From SIG578 sp045543635 (GTDB taxonomy: Bacteria > Bacillota > Clostridia > Oscillospirales > Ruminococcaceae), in contig JAZQMT010000086.1 of the NCBI GenBank assembly GCA_045543635.1, positions 1 through 18,102 on the forward strand: a stretch of 18,102 nucleotides of DNA, read 5' to 3'. Of the stretch, positions 1 to 5,752 are shown one piece after another (the stretch's first letter is position 1; every line of letters begins with the position of its first letter). A program made the position numbers and the translations under genes. The notes under the pieces were generated by a model. It saw nothing but the letters and a program-made list of their open reading frames with translations. It had not been told where the DNA came from and did not search any database.

Positions 1-768
1 GAGCTTCTTGAGCTCGTAGAGATGGAAATTCGTGACCTTCTCTCCAGCTATGACTTCCCCGGTGATGATATTCCCATCATCAAGGGTTCTGCTCTTCAGG
101 CTCTTGAAGCTCCTTCCGACATCAATGATCCTGCATACAAGCCCGTTCTCGACCTGATGGATGCTGTTGACAGCTACATCCCCACCCCCGAGAGAAAGGC
201 TGATCTGCCCTTCCTTATGCCTGTTGAGGACGTATTCACCATTACCGGTCGTGGTACTGTTGCTACCGGTAGAGTTGAGCGTGGACAGATTAAGGTTGGC
301 GAGGAAGTTGAAATCGTTGGTCTTGCTGATGAGATCAGAAAGACTACAGTTACCGGCGTTGAGATGTTCAGAAAGCTTCTCGATTATGCTGAGGCCGGTG
401 ATAACATTGGTACTCTTCTCCGTGGTATCCAGAGAACTGAGATCGAGCGTGGTCAGGTTCTTTGTAAGCCCGGCTCCATCAAACCTCACACCAAATTCCA
501 TGGTCAGGTTTATGTTCTTAAAAAGGAAGAGGGCGGCCGTCACACTCCGTTCTTCAACAACTATCGTCCCCAGTTCTATTTCAGAACTACTGACGTTACC
601 GGTGTTGTAAGCCTTCCTGAGGGCGTTGAAATGTGCATGCCTGGTGATAACGTTGAAATGGATGTTGAGCTCATTAACTCCATTGCTATCGAGGCAGGTC
701 TCCGCTTCGCTATCCGCGAGGGTGGACGTACCGTTGGCTCCGGCGTTGTTACCGCTGTTAATGAATAA
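1..768 (+). CDS. tuf: Elongation factor Tu, C-terminal part (5' end cut by window edge)
   Basis: EF-Tu delivers aminoacyl-tRNA to the ribosome as a GTP complex. The open frame runs from base 1 without a start codon, so the gene begins outside the window; the visible ATG at 22 is internal. The 255 visible residues cover the last helix of the GTPase domain (ELLELVEMEIRDLL, then KGSALQALE), domain 2 with the typical EDVFTITGRGTVATGRVERG stretch near residues 77-96, and domain 3 with GGRHTPFFNNYRPQFYFRTTDVTG near 177-200, ending AIREGGRTVGSGVV. The GTP-binding motifs G1-G4 lie upstream and cannot be checked. The codons look highly optimised (GTT, GGT, CGT), as expected for an abundant protein. 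A long structured 3' region and terminator follow. Identification is essentially certain. Confidence 0.98.
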   Translation, partial: ELLELVEMEIRDLLSSYDFPGDDIPIIKGSALQALEAPSDINDPAYKPVLDLMDAVDSYIPTPERKADLPFLMPVEDVFTITGRGTVATGRVERGQIKVGEEVEIVGLADEIRKTTVTGVEMFRKLLDYAEAGDNIGTLLRGIQRTEIERGQVLCKPGSIKPHTKFHGQVYVLKKEEGGRHTPFFNNYRPQFYFRTTDVTGVVSLPEGVEMCMPGDNVEMDVELINSIAIEAGLRFAIREGGRTVGSGVVTAVNE

Positions 769-862
769 TTCTATTCGTTAATAACACAAATTACGCCCCG
801 AGGGTTGTTTGTGTGATGTCCCAAGTGGATGTTGCTCAAACAAAATAAATTCCTGACAAGAT

Positions 863-970
863 TTGTGAACAAATCCGCGAATGTGAAATAATGCATGCAG
901 TTTTAAATGCGTTTGCGCGCGAAACGTGTTTAATTCGTTTTACATTCGGCGAAGACCGGATTGTTCACAA
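863..970 (+). ncRNA. Three-tier long hairpin in the tuf 3' region, family unknown
   Basis: Three nested stems are visible. The outer stem pairs 863-877 with 957-970 (14 pairs, one bulged A at 873). The middle stem pairs 878-888 with 938-948 (11 pairs, one G-U). The inner stem pairs 903-914 with 922-933 (12 pairs, two G-U) around a GCGCGCG loop. G-U pairs fit RNA rather than only a DNA palindrome. A competing local hairpin, 860-865 with 870-875, could form first. It lies between the tuf stop and the tuf terminator, so it is probably part of the tuf mRNA tail or a processed RNA; an inserted palindromic repeat (MITE-like) is the alternative. A smaller hairpin (784-790 with 808-814) sits just after the stop codon. 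Nothing else is seen in 769-1010. Confidence 0.45.
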
Positions 971-1016
971 TTCTTGAATAAATGATTTCTTTTTTCAATT
1001 AAAAAATTTTATAAAA

Positions 1017-1056
1017 AGAGAAGGCTCAGTGTGGTAGTTGAGCCTTCTCTTTTTTT
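1017..1056 (+). terminator. Intrinsic terminator of tuf
   Basis: A 12-bp perfect stem (1017-1028 with 1039-1050, core AGAGAAGGCTCA) has a 10-nt loop and is followed by a run of T. It ends the tuf transcript about 250 nt after the stop codon, which leaves an unusually long 3' UTR. Confidence 0.93.
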
Positions 1057-1123
1057 GTGAATATTTACCTGCTCAAAAGCATGTGTAAAAATAAAATAAA
1101 AATGTAGCTAATATGCCTTTTCA

Positions 1124-1582
1124 TTAATCATGATAGCGAAAAAGATAAAATAACTCGCTGCCGTTTTTGCAAAGTCCCATATTAACAAATCCCATTGTTT
1201 CATAAAGGGACTGTGCCCGAATATTTGCAACATGGGTGGTTAGTATAAGCCCGCCTTTTCCTGATTCTTTGGCGGTTTTCTGTGCAAAGGAGATCAGTTC
1301 TCTACCCAGATGTAGCCCGCGCAGTTCGTCACGAAGGGCAATCCCTACAGTCGGAATAGAGGTGTTAAAATCAAGGAAAAAAACATACCCCGCCATCTTA
1401 CCATCAAGCTCTGCCATATAATAACGGCGGGTAGACTCAGGGTGAGAGCAGAATTTTAAAACTCCCTTGCGATTGTAGTCCCGCCTGTTAAAAAGTGCGC
1501 GTGTTTCACCGCCCATGCTGTCAAAAAACTCATGAATATGCTCCTCGTCACCGGTTTTTATTTCTCTTATTGTAATTTCCAT
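1124..1582 (-). CDS. GNAT-family N-acetyltransferase
   Basis: A 152-residue single-domain GNAT protein, predicted to transfer an acetyl group from acetyl-CoA to an unknown amine substrate in the cytoplasm. The acetyl-CoA pyrophosphate-binding loop appears as RGLHLG at residues 88-93, after the beta-4 strand PTVGIALRDE. The later ANIRAQSLYETMGF (119-132) is the usual C-terminal GNAT segment with the Asn and Tyr that sit near the cofactor. The ATG at 1582 is preceded by AAAGGA with good spacing and by its own promoter at 1616-1644. It is monocistronic, and its neighbours give no clue to the substrate. Assignment to the superfamily is firm; the function (drug, polyamine or protein acetylation) is open. 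Confidence 0.88.
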   Translation of the reverse strand: MEITIREIKTGDEEHIHEFFDSMGGETRALFNRRDYNRKGVLKFCSHPESTRRYYMAELDGKMAGYVFFLDFNTSIPTVGIALRDELRGLHLGRELISFAQKTAKESGKGGLILTTHVANIRAQSLYETMGFVNMGLCKNGSELFYLFRYHD

Positions 1583-1615
1583 TTTGATAACCGTTCCTTT
1601 TTGTGATTTTTCATT

Positions 1616-1644
1616 ATTGTATCATATTTTCTTTGACTATTCAA
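1616..1644 (-). promoter_or_regulatory. Sigma-A promoter of the GNAT gene
   Basis: On the minus strand, TTGAAT (1639-1644) and TACAAT (1616-1621) are separated by exactly 17 nt, with an extended TGA before the -10. Expected start is near 1609. It makes the GNAT gene independent of the structured RNA upstream. Confidence 0.8.
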
Positions 1645-1697
1645 CATTTTCATTTCGCAGGACAATGTGGGTATCCGCCTATGCAAATAATGATAGC

Positions 1698-1727
1698 AAA
1701 AAATCCCCCTCTTTTTAAGGAGGGGGA
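1698..1727 (-). terminator. Intrinsic terminator of the minus-strand small RNA
   Basis: The stem TCCCCCTC/GAGGGGGA (1704-1711 with 1720-1727) has an 8-nt loop. On the minus strand it is followed directly by six T (1698-1703). On the plus strand no T run follows, so the direction is clear. Confidence 0.85.
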
Positions 1728-1845
1728 CTATATATAAAGCAGACGGCTTATGCGGGTCGGCTCTTTTTAGGGCACAGCCGTCCCACCGCCCCGCACCGTC
1801 TGCAAGTTTTTAATGGAGGTTTTTGGCGGGGCATCTAAATCTATA
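1698..1845 (-). ncRNA. Structured small RNA with own terminator, family not assigned
   Basis: On the minus strand an outer 8-bp stem (1796-1803 with 1739-1746) encloses a 6-bp stem (1790-1795 with 1751-1756) and a 5-bp stem (1776-1780 with 1758-1762). A strong terminator follows at 1698-1727. A GCCCCGC segment near the 5' end (1826-1832) can pair 7 bp with GCGGGGC at 1788-1794, which would break the 6-bp stem, so two mutually exclusive folds exist. No open frame fits. Total length of about 140-150 nt resembles a stand-alone regulatory RNA such as 6S RNA, but I see no sequence signature that proves this. A leader of the GNAT gene is less likely because that gene has its own promoter downstream. 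The 5' end is approximate; no convincing -35 was found. Confidence 0.5.
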
Positions 1846-1953
1846 TTATGCAAAAGGAATAAAAATTGTTTTAATAAATTGCCGGCAAAATGAAAAATCC
1901 CGTCTCTAAAAAGAAGGGAGTGCATATATTCTATTTAAGAGAGGTGCACAGAT

Positions 1954-2721
1954 ATGAAATGGTTCATTTTCGGAAAACGCGAAGCCGCGCTAGTGCTTGT
2001 GGTATCCCTGCTTGCTGCAGCACTTATTGTTTTGATTCCCCACGGTGTTGAGGCGATAACTGCTTCGACTAACCAGCGCAAACTACCTATTTATTGCGTG
2101 GAAACTGCACAAAAAGAAATTGCCTTGACCTTTGACGCGGCATGGGGCAATAGTGATACCGATATTCTGCTGGATATTCTAAAAAAACATGATGCCAAGG
2201 CAACCTTTTTCTTTACAGGCGAATGGGTATCCAAATACCCGGATGATGTCCGCAAAATTTATGCCGCAGGCCATGCTGTTGCTAATCATTCGAATGCACA
2301 TGAACATATTGAGGGCAAAACTTCCGAGGAGCTGCGCGCCGATATTATGGCATGCAATGATAAATTAAAAGCTGTAACGGGACAGCAGCCTACGCTCTAT
2401 CGCGGACCTTATGGGGAATATAATAATACCCTGCTCACCGAGGTCGAAAACTTAAAAATGTTCGCAATACAATGGAATATTGACAGCAGGGACTGGCAGA
2501 AAAAAACGGTGCAGCAAATGATTAGCAATGTCACCGAAAACGCCAAAAACGGCAGTATTCTCCTTTTCCACAACGATCTTGAAAACACTCCCGCCGCCGT
2601 CGATAAGATACTTGAGATACTAATAAAAGAGGGGTATTCTTTTGTTACCGCCGATGAGCTTATTTATAAGGAAAACTACTGGATCGACTCCGCCGGCTGT
2701 CAACATCTTGCAAACGAATAA
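1954..2721 (+). CDS. pdaB: PdaB-like polysaccharide deacetylase, sporulation type
   Basis: A 255-residue membrane-anchored NodB-family deacetylase. An N-terminal transmembrane segment (about 11-28) anchors the domain outside the membrane. The first catalytic motif reads TFDAAWG (59-65), with the PdaB-type AAW instead of the classical DDG. The metal-binding histidines are in HSNAH (112-116), the groove motif is RGPYGEY (150-156), and DSRDWQ (177-182) and LLFHN (203-207) complete motifs 4 and 5. In Bacillus, PdaB is needed for stable spore maturation; its exact substrate is less clear than for PdaA. The ATG follows AGAGAGG. The -10-like CATATATT upstream (about 1924-1931) might suit a sporulation sigma factor, but this is only a guess. 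Monocistronic, closed by its own terminator. Confidence 0.87.
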   Translation: MKWFIFGKREAALVLVVSLLAAALIVLIPHGVEAITASTNQRKLPIYCVETAQKEIALTFDAAWGNSDTDILLDILKKHDAKATFFFTGEWVSKYPDDVRKIYAAGHAVANHSNAHEHIEGKTSEELRADIMACNDKLKAVTGQQPTLYRGPYGEYNNTLLTEVENLKMFAIQWNIDSRDWQKKTVQQMISNVTENAKNGSILLFHNDLENTPAAVDKILEILIKEGYSFVTADELIYKENYWIDSAGCQHLANE

Positions 2722-2725
2722 AAGA

Positions 2726-2754
2726 GCGTGGGCTTTTCGCCCACGCATTTTTTT
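2726..2754 (+). terminator. Intrinsic terminator of pdaB
   Basis: Stem GCGTGGGC/GCCCACGC (2726-2733 with 2739-2746), 5-nt loop, followed by seven T. It lies between convergent pdaB and the TrmH gene; on the minus strand the tract TCTTTTATT is weaker, but it could serve both. Confidence 0.92.
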
Positions 2755-2789
2755 ATACGAACACCCGTCAGTTTCATATTTATGTAAAG

Positions 2790-3605
2790 TTATTTTGCGG
2801 AAAGCTCCCAAAAGCTTATAGCCGCTGCGGCGGCAACGTTTAGTGAGTCAACGCTGTGGTGCATGGGGATTTTTACGGTGTAATCACAGGTTTTTATTGT
2901 GTCAGGGCTCAGGCCCTCACCCTCGGAACCAAAATACAGAGCGAGCTTTTGAGAGCTTTTCAAAATCGGGTCATCAATACCGATACTATTATTTTCAAGC
3001 GCCATAGCGGTGGTGACAAATCCTTTTTCTTTCAAATACCTTACTGCATCTTGAGGGTTTGGATAGTCTTTCTTGGGAAAGAACGCCCACGGTACTAAAA
3101 ATACACTTCCCATACTAACCCGCACACAGCGGCGGTTAAGTGGCTCGCTGCAGTTGTGAAAGAGCAGAACAGCATCAATCCCTAGCGCGGCGGCACTTCG
3201 AAAAATTGCGCCGACATTTACGCTATCACTGAGCCGCTCTAACACTGCAATGCGCTTTGCATCTTTTAAAACTGCATCAAGAGTAGGAATTTCGGGGCGC
3301 TTCATAGCACAGAGAACTCCTCTGGTGAGTTCAAACCCCGTCAGAGAACATAGCACTTCTCTTGGTGCTGTGTAAATGGGAACATCGGGACAGCGCGCTA
3401 TTATTTCCTTGCCTATTCCTTCTATCTGCCGTGACTCCATAAGAAAACTAACGGGCTCAAGCCCGCTGTTTAGGGCTACATCTATCACTTTTACACTTTC
3501 TGCAATAAAAAGATTATGATCCGTTTTAAGTTGGGCTTCGGTGAGAGAACTGTAAACGGCAAGCTCAGGAGCATTTATATCACTAACGGTAATTATTCGA
3601 GACAT
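2790..3605 (-). CDS. TrmH/SpoU-family RNA 2'-O-methyltransferase
   Basis: A 271-residue SPOUT-class methyltransferase predicted to methylate a ribose 2'-hydroxyl in rRNA or tRNA using S-adenosylmethionine. The N-terminal ~110 residues form the usual substrate-binding (L30e-like) part. The catalytic domain shows motif 1 with Asn130 and Arg136 (DSVNVGAIFRSA), then SMGSVF (164-169), YFGSEGEGLS (224-233) and the trefoil-knot motif IPM-(H)-DSLNVAAA (246-260). The ATG at 3605 has GGAAGGA just upstream and a near-consensus promoter at 3633-3661. The exact target base cannot be told from sequence, and RlmB, TrmH and YsgA-like proteins look alike at this level. Single gene. Confidence 0.9.
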   Translation of the reverse strand: MSRIITVSDINAPELAVYSSLTEAQLKTDHNLFIAESVKVIDVALNSGLEPVSFLMESRQIEGIGKEIIARCPDVPIYTAPREVLCSLTGFELTRGVLCAMKRPEIPTLDAVLKDAKRIAVLERLSDSVNVGAIFRSAAALGIDAVLLFHNCSEPLNRRCVRVSMGSVFLVPWAFFPKKDYPNPQDAVRYLKEKGFVTTAMALENNSIGIDDPILKSSQKLALYFGSEGEGLSPDTIKTCDYTVKIPMHHSVDSLNVAAAAAISFWELSAK

Positions 3606-3632
3606 GTTAAATTCCTTCCGTTTGTTTTTTAT

Positions 3633-3661
3633 ATTTTACCATAGATGCAGTCCTTTTTCAA
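3633..3661 (-). promoter_or_regulatory. Sigma-A promoter of the TrmH-family gene
   Basis: Minus strand TTGAAA (3656-3661), 17-nt spacer, TAAAAT (3633-3638), with an extended TGG before the -10. It ends 19 nt before the left inverted repeat of the island. Confidence 0.82.
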
Positions 3662-3680
3662 CTTTCTGATTTCTGCAAAG

Positions 3681-3715
3681 AAAAAGCACGGGCATAAGGT
3701 CACTTCTCATAAGGA
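3681..3715. repeat. Left inverted repeat of the AT-rich island
   Basis: Two exact blocks, AAAAAGCACGGGC (3681-3693) and ACTTCTCATAAGGA (3702-3715), recur in the same order on the opposite strand at 5934-5967, with only the 7-8 nt between them differing. No target-site duplication is visible outside the pair. Confidence 0.75.
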
Positions 3716-3720
3716 TGTTT

Positions 3721-3756
3721 AAGAGCAACAGATTGAAATTCTGTTGCTCTTTTTTT
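3721..3756 (+). terminator. Orphan intrinsic terminator
   Basis: A 12-bp perfect stem (3721-3732 with 3740-3751), 7-nt loop and T run to 3756. No plus-strand gene precedes it, because the upstream TrmH gene runs the other way. It probably insulates the lipoprotein promoter that starts 8 nt later, or is the leftover end of a lost gene. Confidence 0.82.
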
Positions 3757-3763
3757 CTAATAC

Positions 3764-3792
3764 TTTACAACGAAAACGAACTGTGATATAAT
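3764..3792 (+). promoter_or_regulatory. Sigma-A promoter of the island lipoprotein leader
   Basis: TTTACA (3764-3769), 17-nt spacer ending TGTGA (extended -10), TATAAT (3787-3792). The predicted start at about 3799 is the first base of the 16-bp outer stem of the leader RNA. Confidence 0.87.
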
Positions 3793-3798
3793 GTATCC

Positions 3799-3976
3799 AC
3801 CACACAAAAATCGAATATATGTCATCTTTTTTATAGAAGTGGGCATTTTACTATTGGTAAAAGTGCTGACTTCAGTTTTCTCATTTCTATATGGGATGAC
3901 ATTTCGATTTTGTGTGGTAGCAAATCGGAGTCGAGCATTTTTCGGTGTGTGCGACTTTGATTGCACACACTTTTTT
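3799..3976 (+). promoter_or_regulatory. Structured leader RNA with four-segment attenuator
   Basis: From the predicted +1 the transcript folds into a ~120-nt extended hairpin: 3799-3815 with 3903-3918 (16 pairs, one bulge), 3819-3826 with 3895-3902 (8 pairs), 3832-3838 with 3885-3891 (7 pairs, extendable) and 3843-3851 with 3857-3866 (9 pairs). A terminator follows at 3945-3976, and the lipoprotein RBS begins 6 nt after the T run. CACACA (3801-3806), TGTGTG (3911-3916), TGTGTG (3946-3951) and CACACA (3964-3969) can pair as 1:2 plus 3:4, or as 1:3 or 2:4, the layout of an attenuator. In addition AATCGGAGTCG (3923-3933) pairs all 11 bases, two as G-U, with 3952-3962, the terminator loop. No known riboswitch consensus was recognised. 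Confidence 0.7.
3945..3976 (+). terminator. Terminator within the lipoprotein leader
   Basis: Stem GTGTGTGC/GCACACAC (3945-3952 with 3963-3970), 10-nt loop, six T. It lies between the promoter and the gene, so readthrough must be allowed under some condition or the gene would be silent. Confidence 0.85.
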
Positions 3977-3995
3977 ATTTCAAGGAGATGTCAAA

Positions 3996-5198
3996 ATGAA
4001 AAAAATTATTTCTCTAATGCTAGTGATTGTTTTTATGTGTACACTTGTTGCTTGTGGCAGTAAAAACACATCATCTAACATAGACACAAGCACACCCACA
4101 CAAAACGAAACATTTATCAAACCTGAAAATTACACTTCCGTTTTGCTTGTTAGCATCAATCCACAATTCAAACTTTATCTTGATGAAAACAATAATGTTT
4201 TATCAATAGAACCAGTTAATGAAGATGCTAAAAGTTTTTCCAACAGTATAGATTTTGAAAACAAATCTATAGAAACAGTAATAGGAAATATTGTTGAACA
4301 GGCAAATAACAATGGGTTTATTAAAGAAAATGTTTCTGTGAATTTTGAAATAACGGAACAAAAAGACGGAATTAGCGGCAATGATATTTTATCAAAAGTG
4401 GTTTTGGTAGCAAATCAAAAAGCAACCGAATTAAACATTGAAATAAAAACGCAAATAAAAGAAAATAATAAATCTCAAACAACAGAAACCAATAGCGAAA
4501 ACTCAAAACCCACAACCTCTTCTCAACCAAAAGAAACAACAAAAAAAGAGGAAAGCTCATCAAAACCTACAACAACTACTAAAACAACCGAAAGCAAACC
4601 AACACATACACATGAATTTTCTTCTGCCACCTGTACCTTACCACAAAAATGTTCGTGTGGAGAAACAAAAGGTTCTGCATTAGGTCATAAAGGGCAAGAT
4701 GCAACCTGCAAAGCACCTAAAACTTGTAGCGTGTGCAAGATAACTGACGGGAATATTGGAAATCACAAATATACTAATGGAAAATGTATCTATTGTAGTG
4801 ATAAACAAATAATCAGCCCAAAAACAGGATTAAAAACAAATGGCAACTATTATAAAGTATCTAATGATGGTGATGGAAATTACACCCTTATTATATACAC
4901 ATTTAAAAATTCATCTGTCGGTGTTAACGGTGTTTATTCTACTAATGAAGAATGGAAAGAGAATGAAGCTGGTGATCCTATAACATACAAGGGAAAAACA
5001 TATTATCCTGGTGGCTTTGGTGGTCCAATGCCCGAATATACCTTGACAGATACAGAAATCATAGTAAAATATTCTGAACCCGAGTTCGCCAATATAGAAT
5101 ACAGACTAATTGTTAATTATGAATATGATTTGGAAGTAACATATTCATCAGATGGCGGAATGTTTAAAAAAGGAGATGTTTTAGATTTAGTTGAGTAA
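3996..5198 (+). CDS. Lipoprotein with RsgI-like domain and zinc-ribbon-like repeats
   Basis: A 400-residue exported lipoprotein of unknown role. The start is the ATG at 3996 with AAGGAGA at 3982-3988; the frame opens earlier at 3945, but that part overlaps the leader terminator. The signal peptide ends in LVAC with the lipid-modified Cys20. Residues 46-155 resemble the extracytoplasmic domain of anti-sigma factor RsgI: SVLLVSINPQFKLYL, a following NxVxSIEPVNEDAK stretch, then an acidic helix. A Thr/Ser/Lys-rich linker (156-204) leads to two Cys/His repeats (206-267; pairs C213, C219/C221, C238, C244/C247, C264/C267, with GSALGH between). The C-terminal domain (275-400) resembles that of the neighbouring minus-strand lipoprotein. 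Codon use is much more AT-rich than in the flanking genes, which suggests acquisition. No RsgI cytoplasmic anti-sigma segment and no sigma gene are present. Confidence 0.8.
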   Translation: MKKIISLMLVIVFMCTLVACGSKNTSSNIDTSTPTQNETFIKPENYTSVLLVSINPQFKLYLDENNNVLSIEPVNEDAKSFSNSIDFENKSIETVIGNIVEQANNNGFIKENVSVNFEITEQKDGISGNDILSKVVLVANQKATELNIEIKTQIKENNKSQTTETNSENSKPTTSSQPKETTKKEESSSKPTTTTKTTESKPTHTHEFSSATCTLPQKCSCGETKGSALGHKGQDATCKAPKTCSVCKITDGNIGNHKYTNGKCIYCSDKQIISPKTGLKTNGNYYKVSNDGDGNYTLIIYTFKNSSVGVNGVYSTNEEWKENEAGDPITYKGKTYYPGGFGGPMPEYTLTDTEIIVKYSEPEFANIEYRLIVNYEYDLEVTYSSDGGMFKKGDVLDLVE

Positions 5199-5211
5199 AA
5201 TCTAAAACATC
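5175..5211 (+). other. Perfect hairpin across the lipoprotein stop codon
   Basis: GATGTTTTAGATTT (5175-5188) pairs over 14 bp with 5198-5211; the TAA stop lies at the loop edge (5196-5198). It sits 4 nt before the large terminator hairpin. Its role is unknown, perhaps mRNA 3' protection. Confidence 0.6.
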
Positions 5212-5214
5212 ATA

Positions 5215-5268
5215 ATTAACAAAAAAGATATGAGAGATTTTGTTTTCTCTCATATCTTTTTTGTTAAT
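5215..5268. terminator. Long symmetric hairpin, bidirectional terminator
   Basis: A 23-bp perfect stem (5215-5237 with 5246-5268) with an 8-nt loop. Six T lie on the 3' arm of each strand, so it can stop the lipoprotein transcript from the left and the four-helix-bundle transcript from the right. Confidence 0.85.
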
Positions 5269-5311
5269 TTTCTTTTGTAAGTTGCATTATTAGGACAGTA
5301 GAACCAGCATC

Positions 5312-5350
5312 GCATTTGTCAGTACAAATGCCTTTTGGGCTAAGCCCAAA
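5312..5350. repeat. Two short hairpins 3' of the four-helix-bundle gene
   Basis: GCATTTG/CAAATGC (5312-5318 with 5325-5331) and TTTGGGC/GCCCAAA (5334-5340 with 5344-5350, loop TAA). They are compact, tightly spaced hairpins in the same style as the array on the other side of the gene, so the gene is flanked by folded sequence on both sides. The 85 bases between the terminator and the gene hold nothing else. Confidence 0.6.
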
Positions 5351-5353
5351 CCC

Positions 5354-5704
5354 TTATTTTGATTTTATAGTTTTAAGCGAAGAAATTAACATCCTGCGGA
5401 TTGCACCGCAATCGTTTTGTAATGATCTATATTCTTCTTCGTTTATACAATTTGTTTCAAATAAAAGTTCAAGCCAATATTCTGTTTCATAGCACTCTTT
5501 CTGTGCTATTTCAAGTTTAGAAATAAAATCTTTTGTTCCTTGGGCATATTGTGCTTCATGTAAATTTGCGCCGATTGAAGTAGCGGAACGAAGAAGCTGA
5601 TTTATCAAAACTGTTTCTTTATGATTAGCTTTCATATCACGACAGAGAAAAACAACCGTCTTAGCAAACTCTTTTGCCTTATCCCTTAAAATGCTATCAG
5701 CCAA
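5354..5704 (-). CDS. Four-helix-bundle protein (S23/IVP or Avd-like)
   Basis: A 116-residue all-helical protein of the family first seen inside 23S rRNA intervening sequences, related to the Avd accessory proteins of diversity-generating retroelements. Diagnostic segments are DSILRDKAKEFA (3-14), LLRSATSIGANLHEAQ (37-52) and KECYETEYWLELL (69-81). The family is basic and forms pentameric barrels in known structures, with a proposed nucleic-acid-binding role; the biochemical function is largely unknown. The start is a TTG at 5704, with GAGGTGA six bases upstream; an ATG at 5752 exists, but the promoter -35 and -10 lie inside that extension, so it cannot be translated from this transcript. No reverse transcriptase or rRNA is nearby. 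The hairpin array begins right behind its promoter. Confidence 0.87.
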   Translation of the reverse strand: MADSILRDKAKEFAKTVVFLCRDMKANHKETVLINQLLRSATSIGANLHEAQYAQGTKDFISKLEIAQKECYETEYWLELLFETNCINEEEYRSLQNDCGAIRRMLISSLKTIKSK

Positions 5705-5723
5705 AGTTATCACCTCTAATTTT

Positions 5724-5752
5724 ATTATACATAAGAAACAACGGTCTTTCAA
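5724..5752 (-). promoter_or_regulatory. Sigma-A promoter of the four-helix-bundle gene
   Basis: Minus strand TTGAAA (5747-5752), 17-nt spacer, TATAAT (5724-5729). The predicted start, near 5717, falls at the RBS, so the mRNA leader is only about 13 nt. The -35 touches the first spacer of the hairpin array. Confidence 0.85.

Noticed and set aside
1893..1922. A second minus-strand terminator resembling the one at 1698-1727
   Set aside because: The stem has only 7 pairs with one mismatch and no minus-strand gene lies upstream. It may be part of the pdaB promoter region.
3799..3976. 6S RNA, because of a ~180-nt extended hairpin with terminator
   Set aside because: There is no large central bubble, and the T run lies 6 nt before the RBS of a gene, which fits a leader better.
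3945..3995. N-terminal extension of the island lipoprotein from an ATG at 3945
   Set aside because: It would be coded by the leader terminator itself, has no RBS and would bury the signal peptide.
5354..5704. Diversity-generating retroelement accessory gene (avd)
   Set aside because: No reverse transcriptase, template repeat or variable repeat is visible in the window; only the fold is shared.
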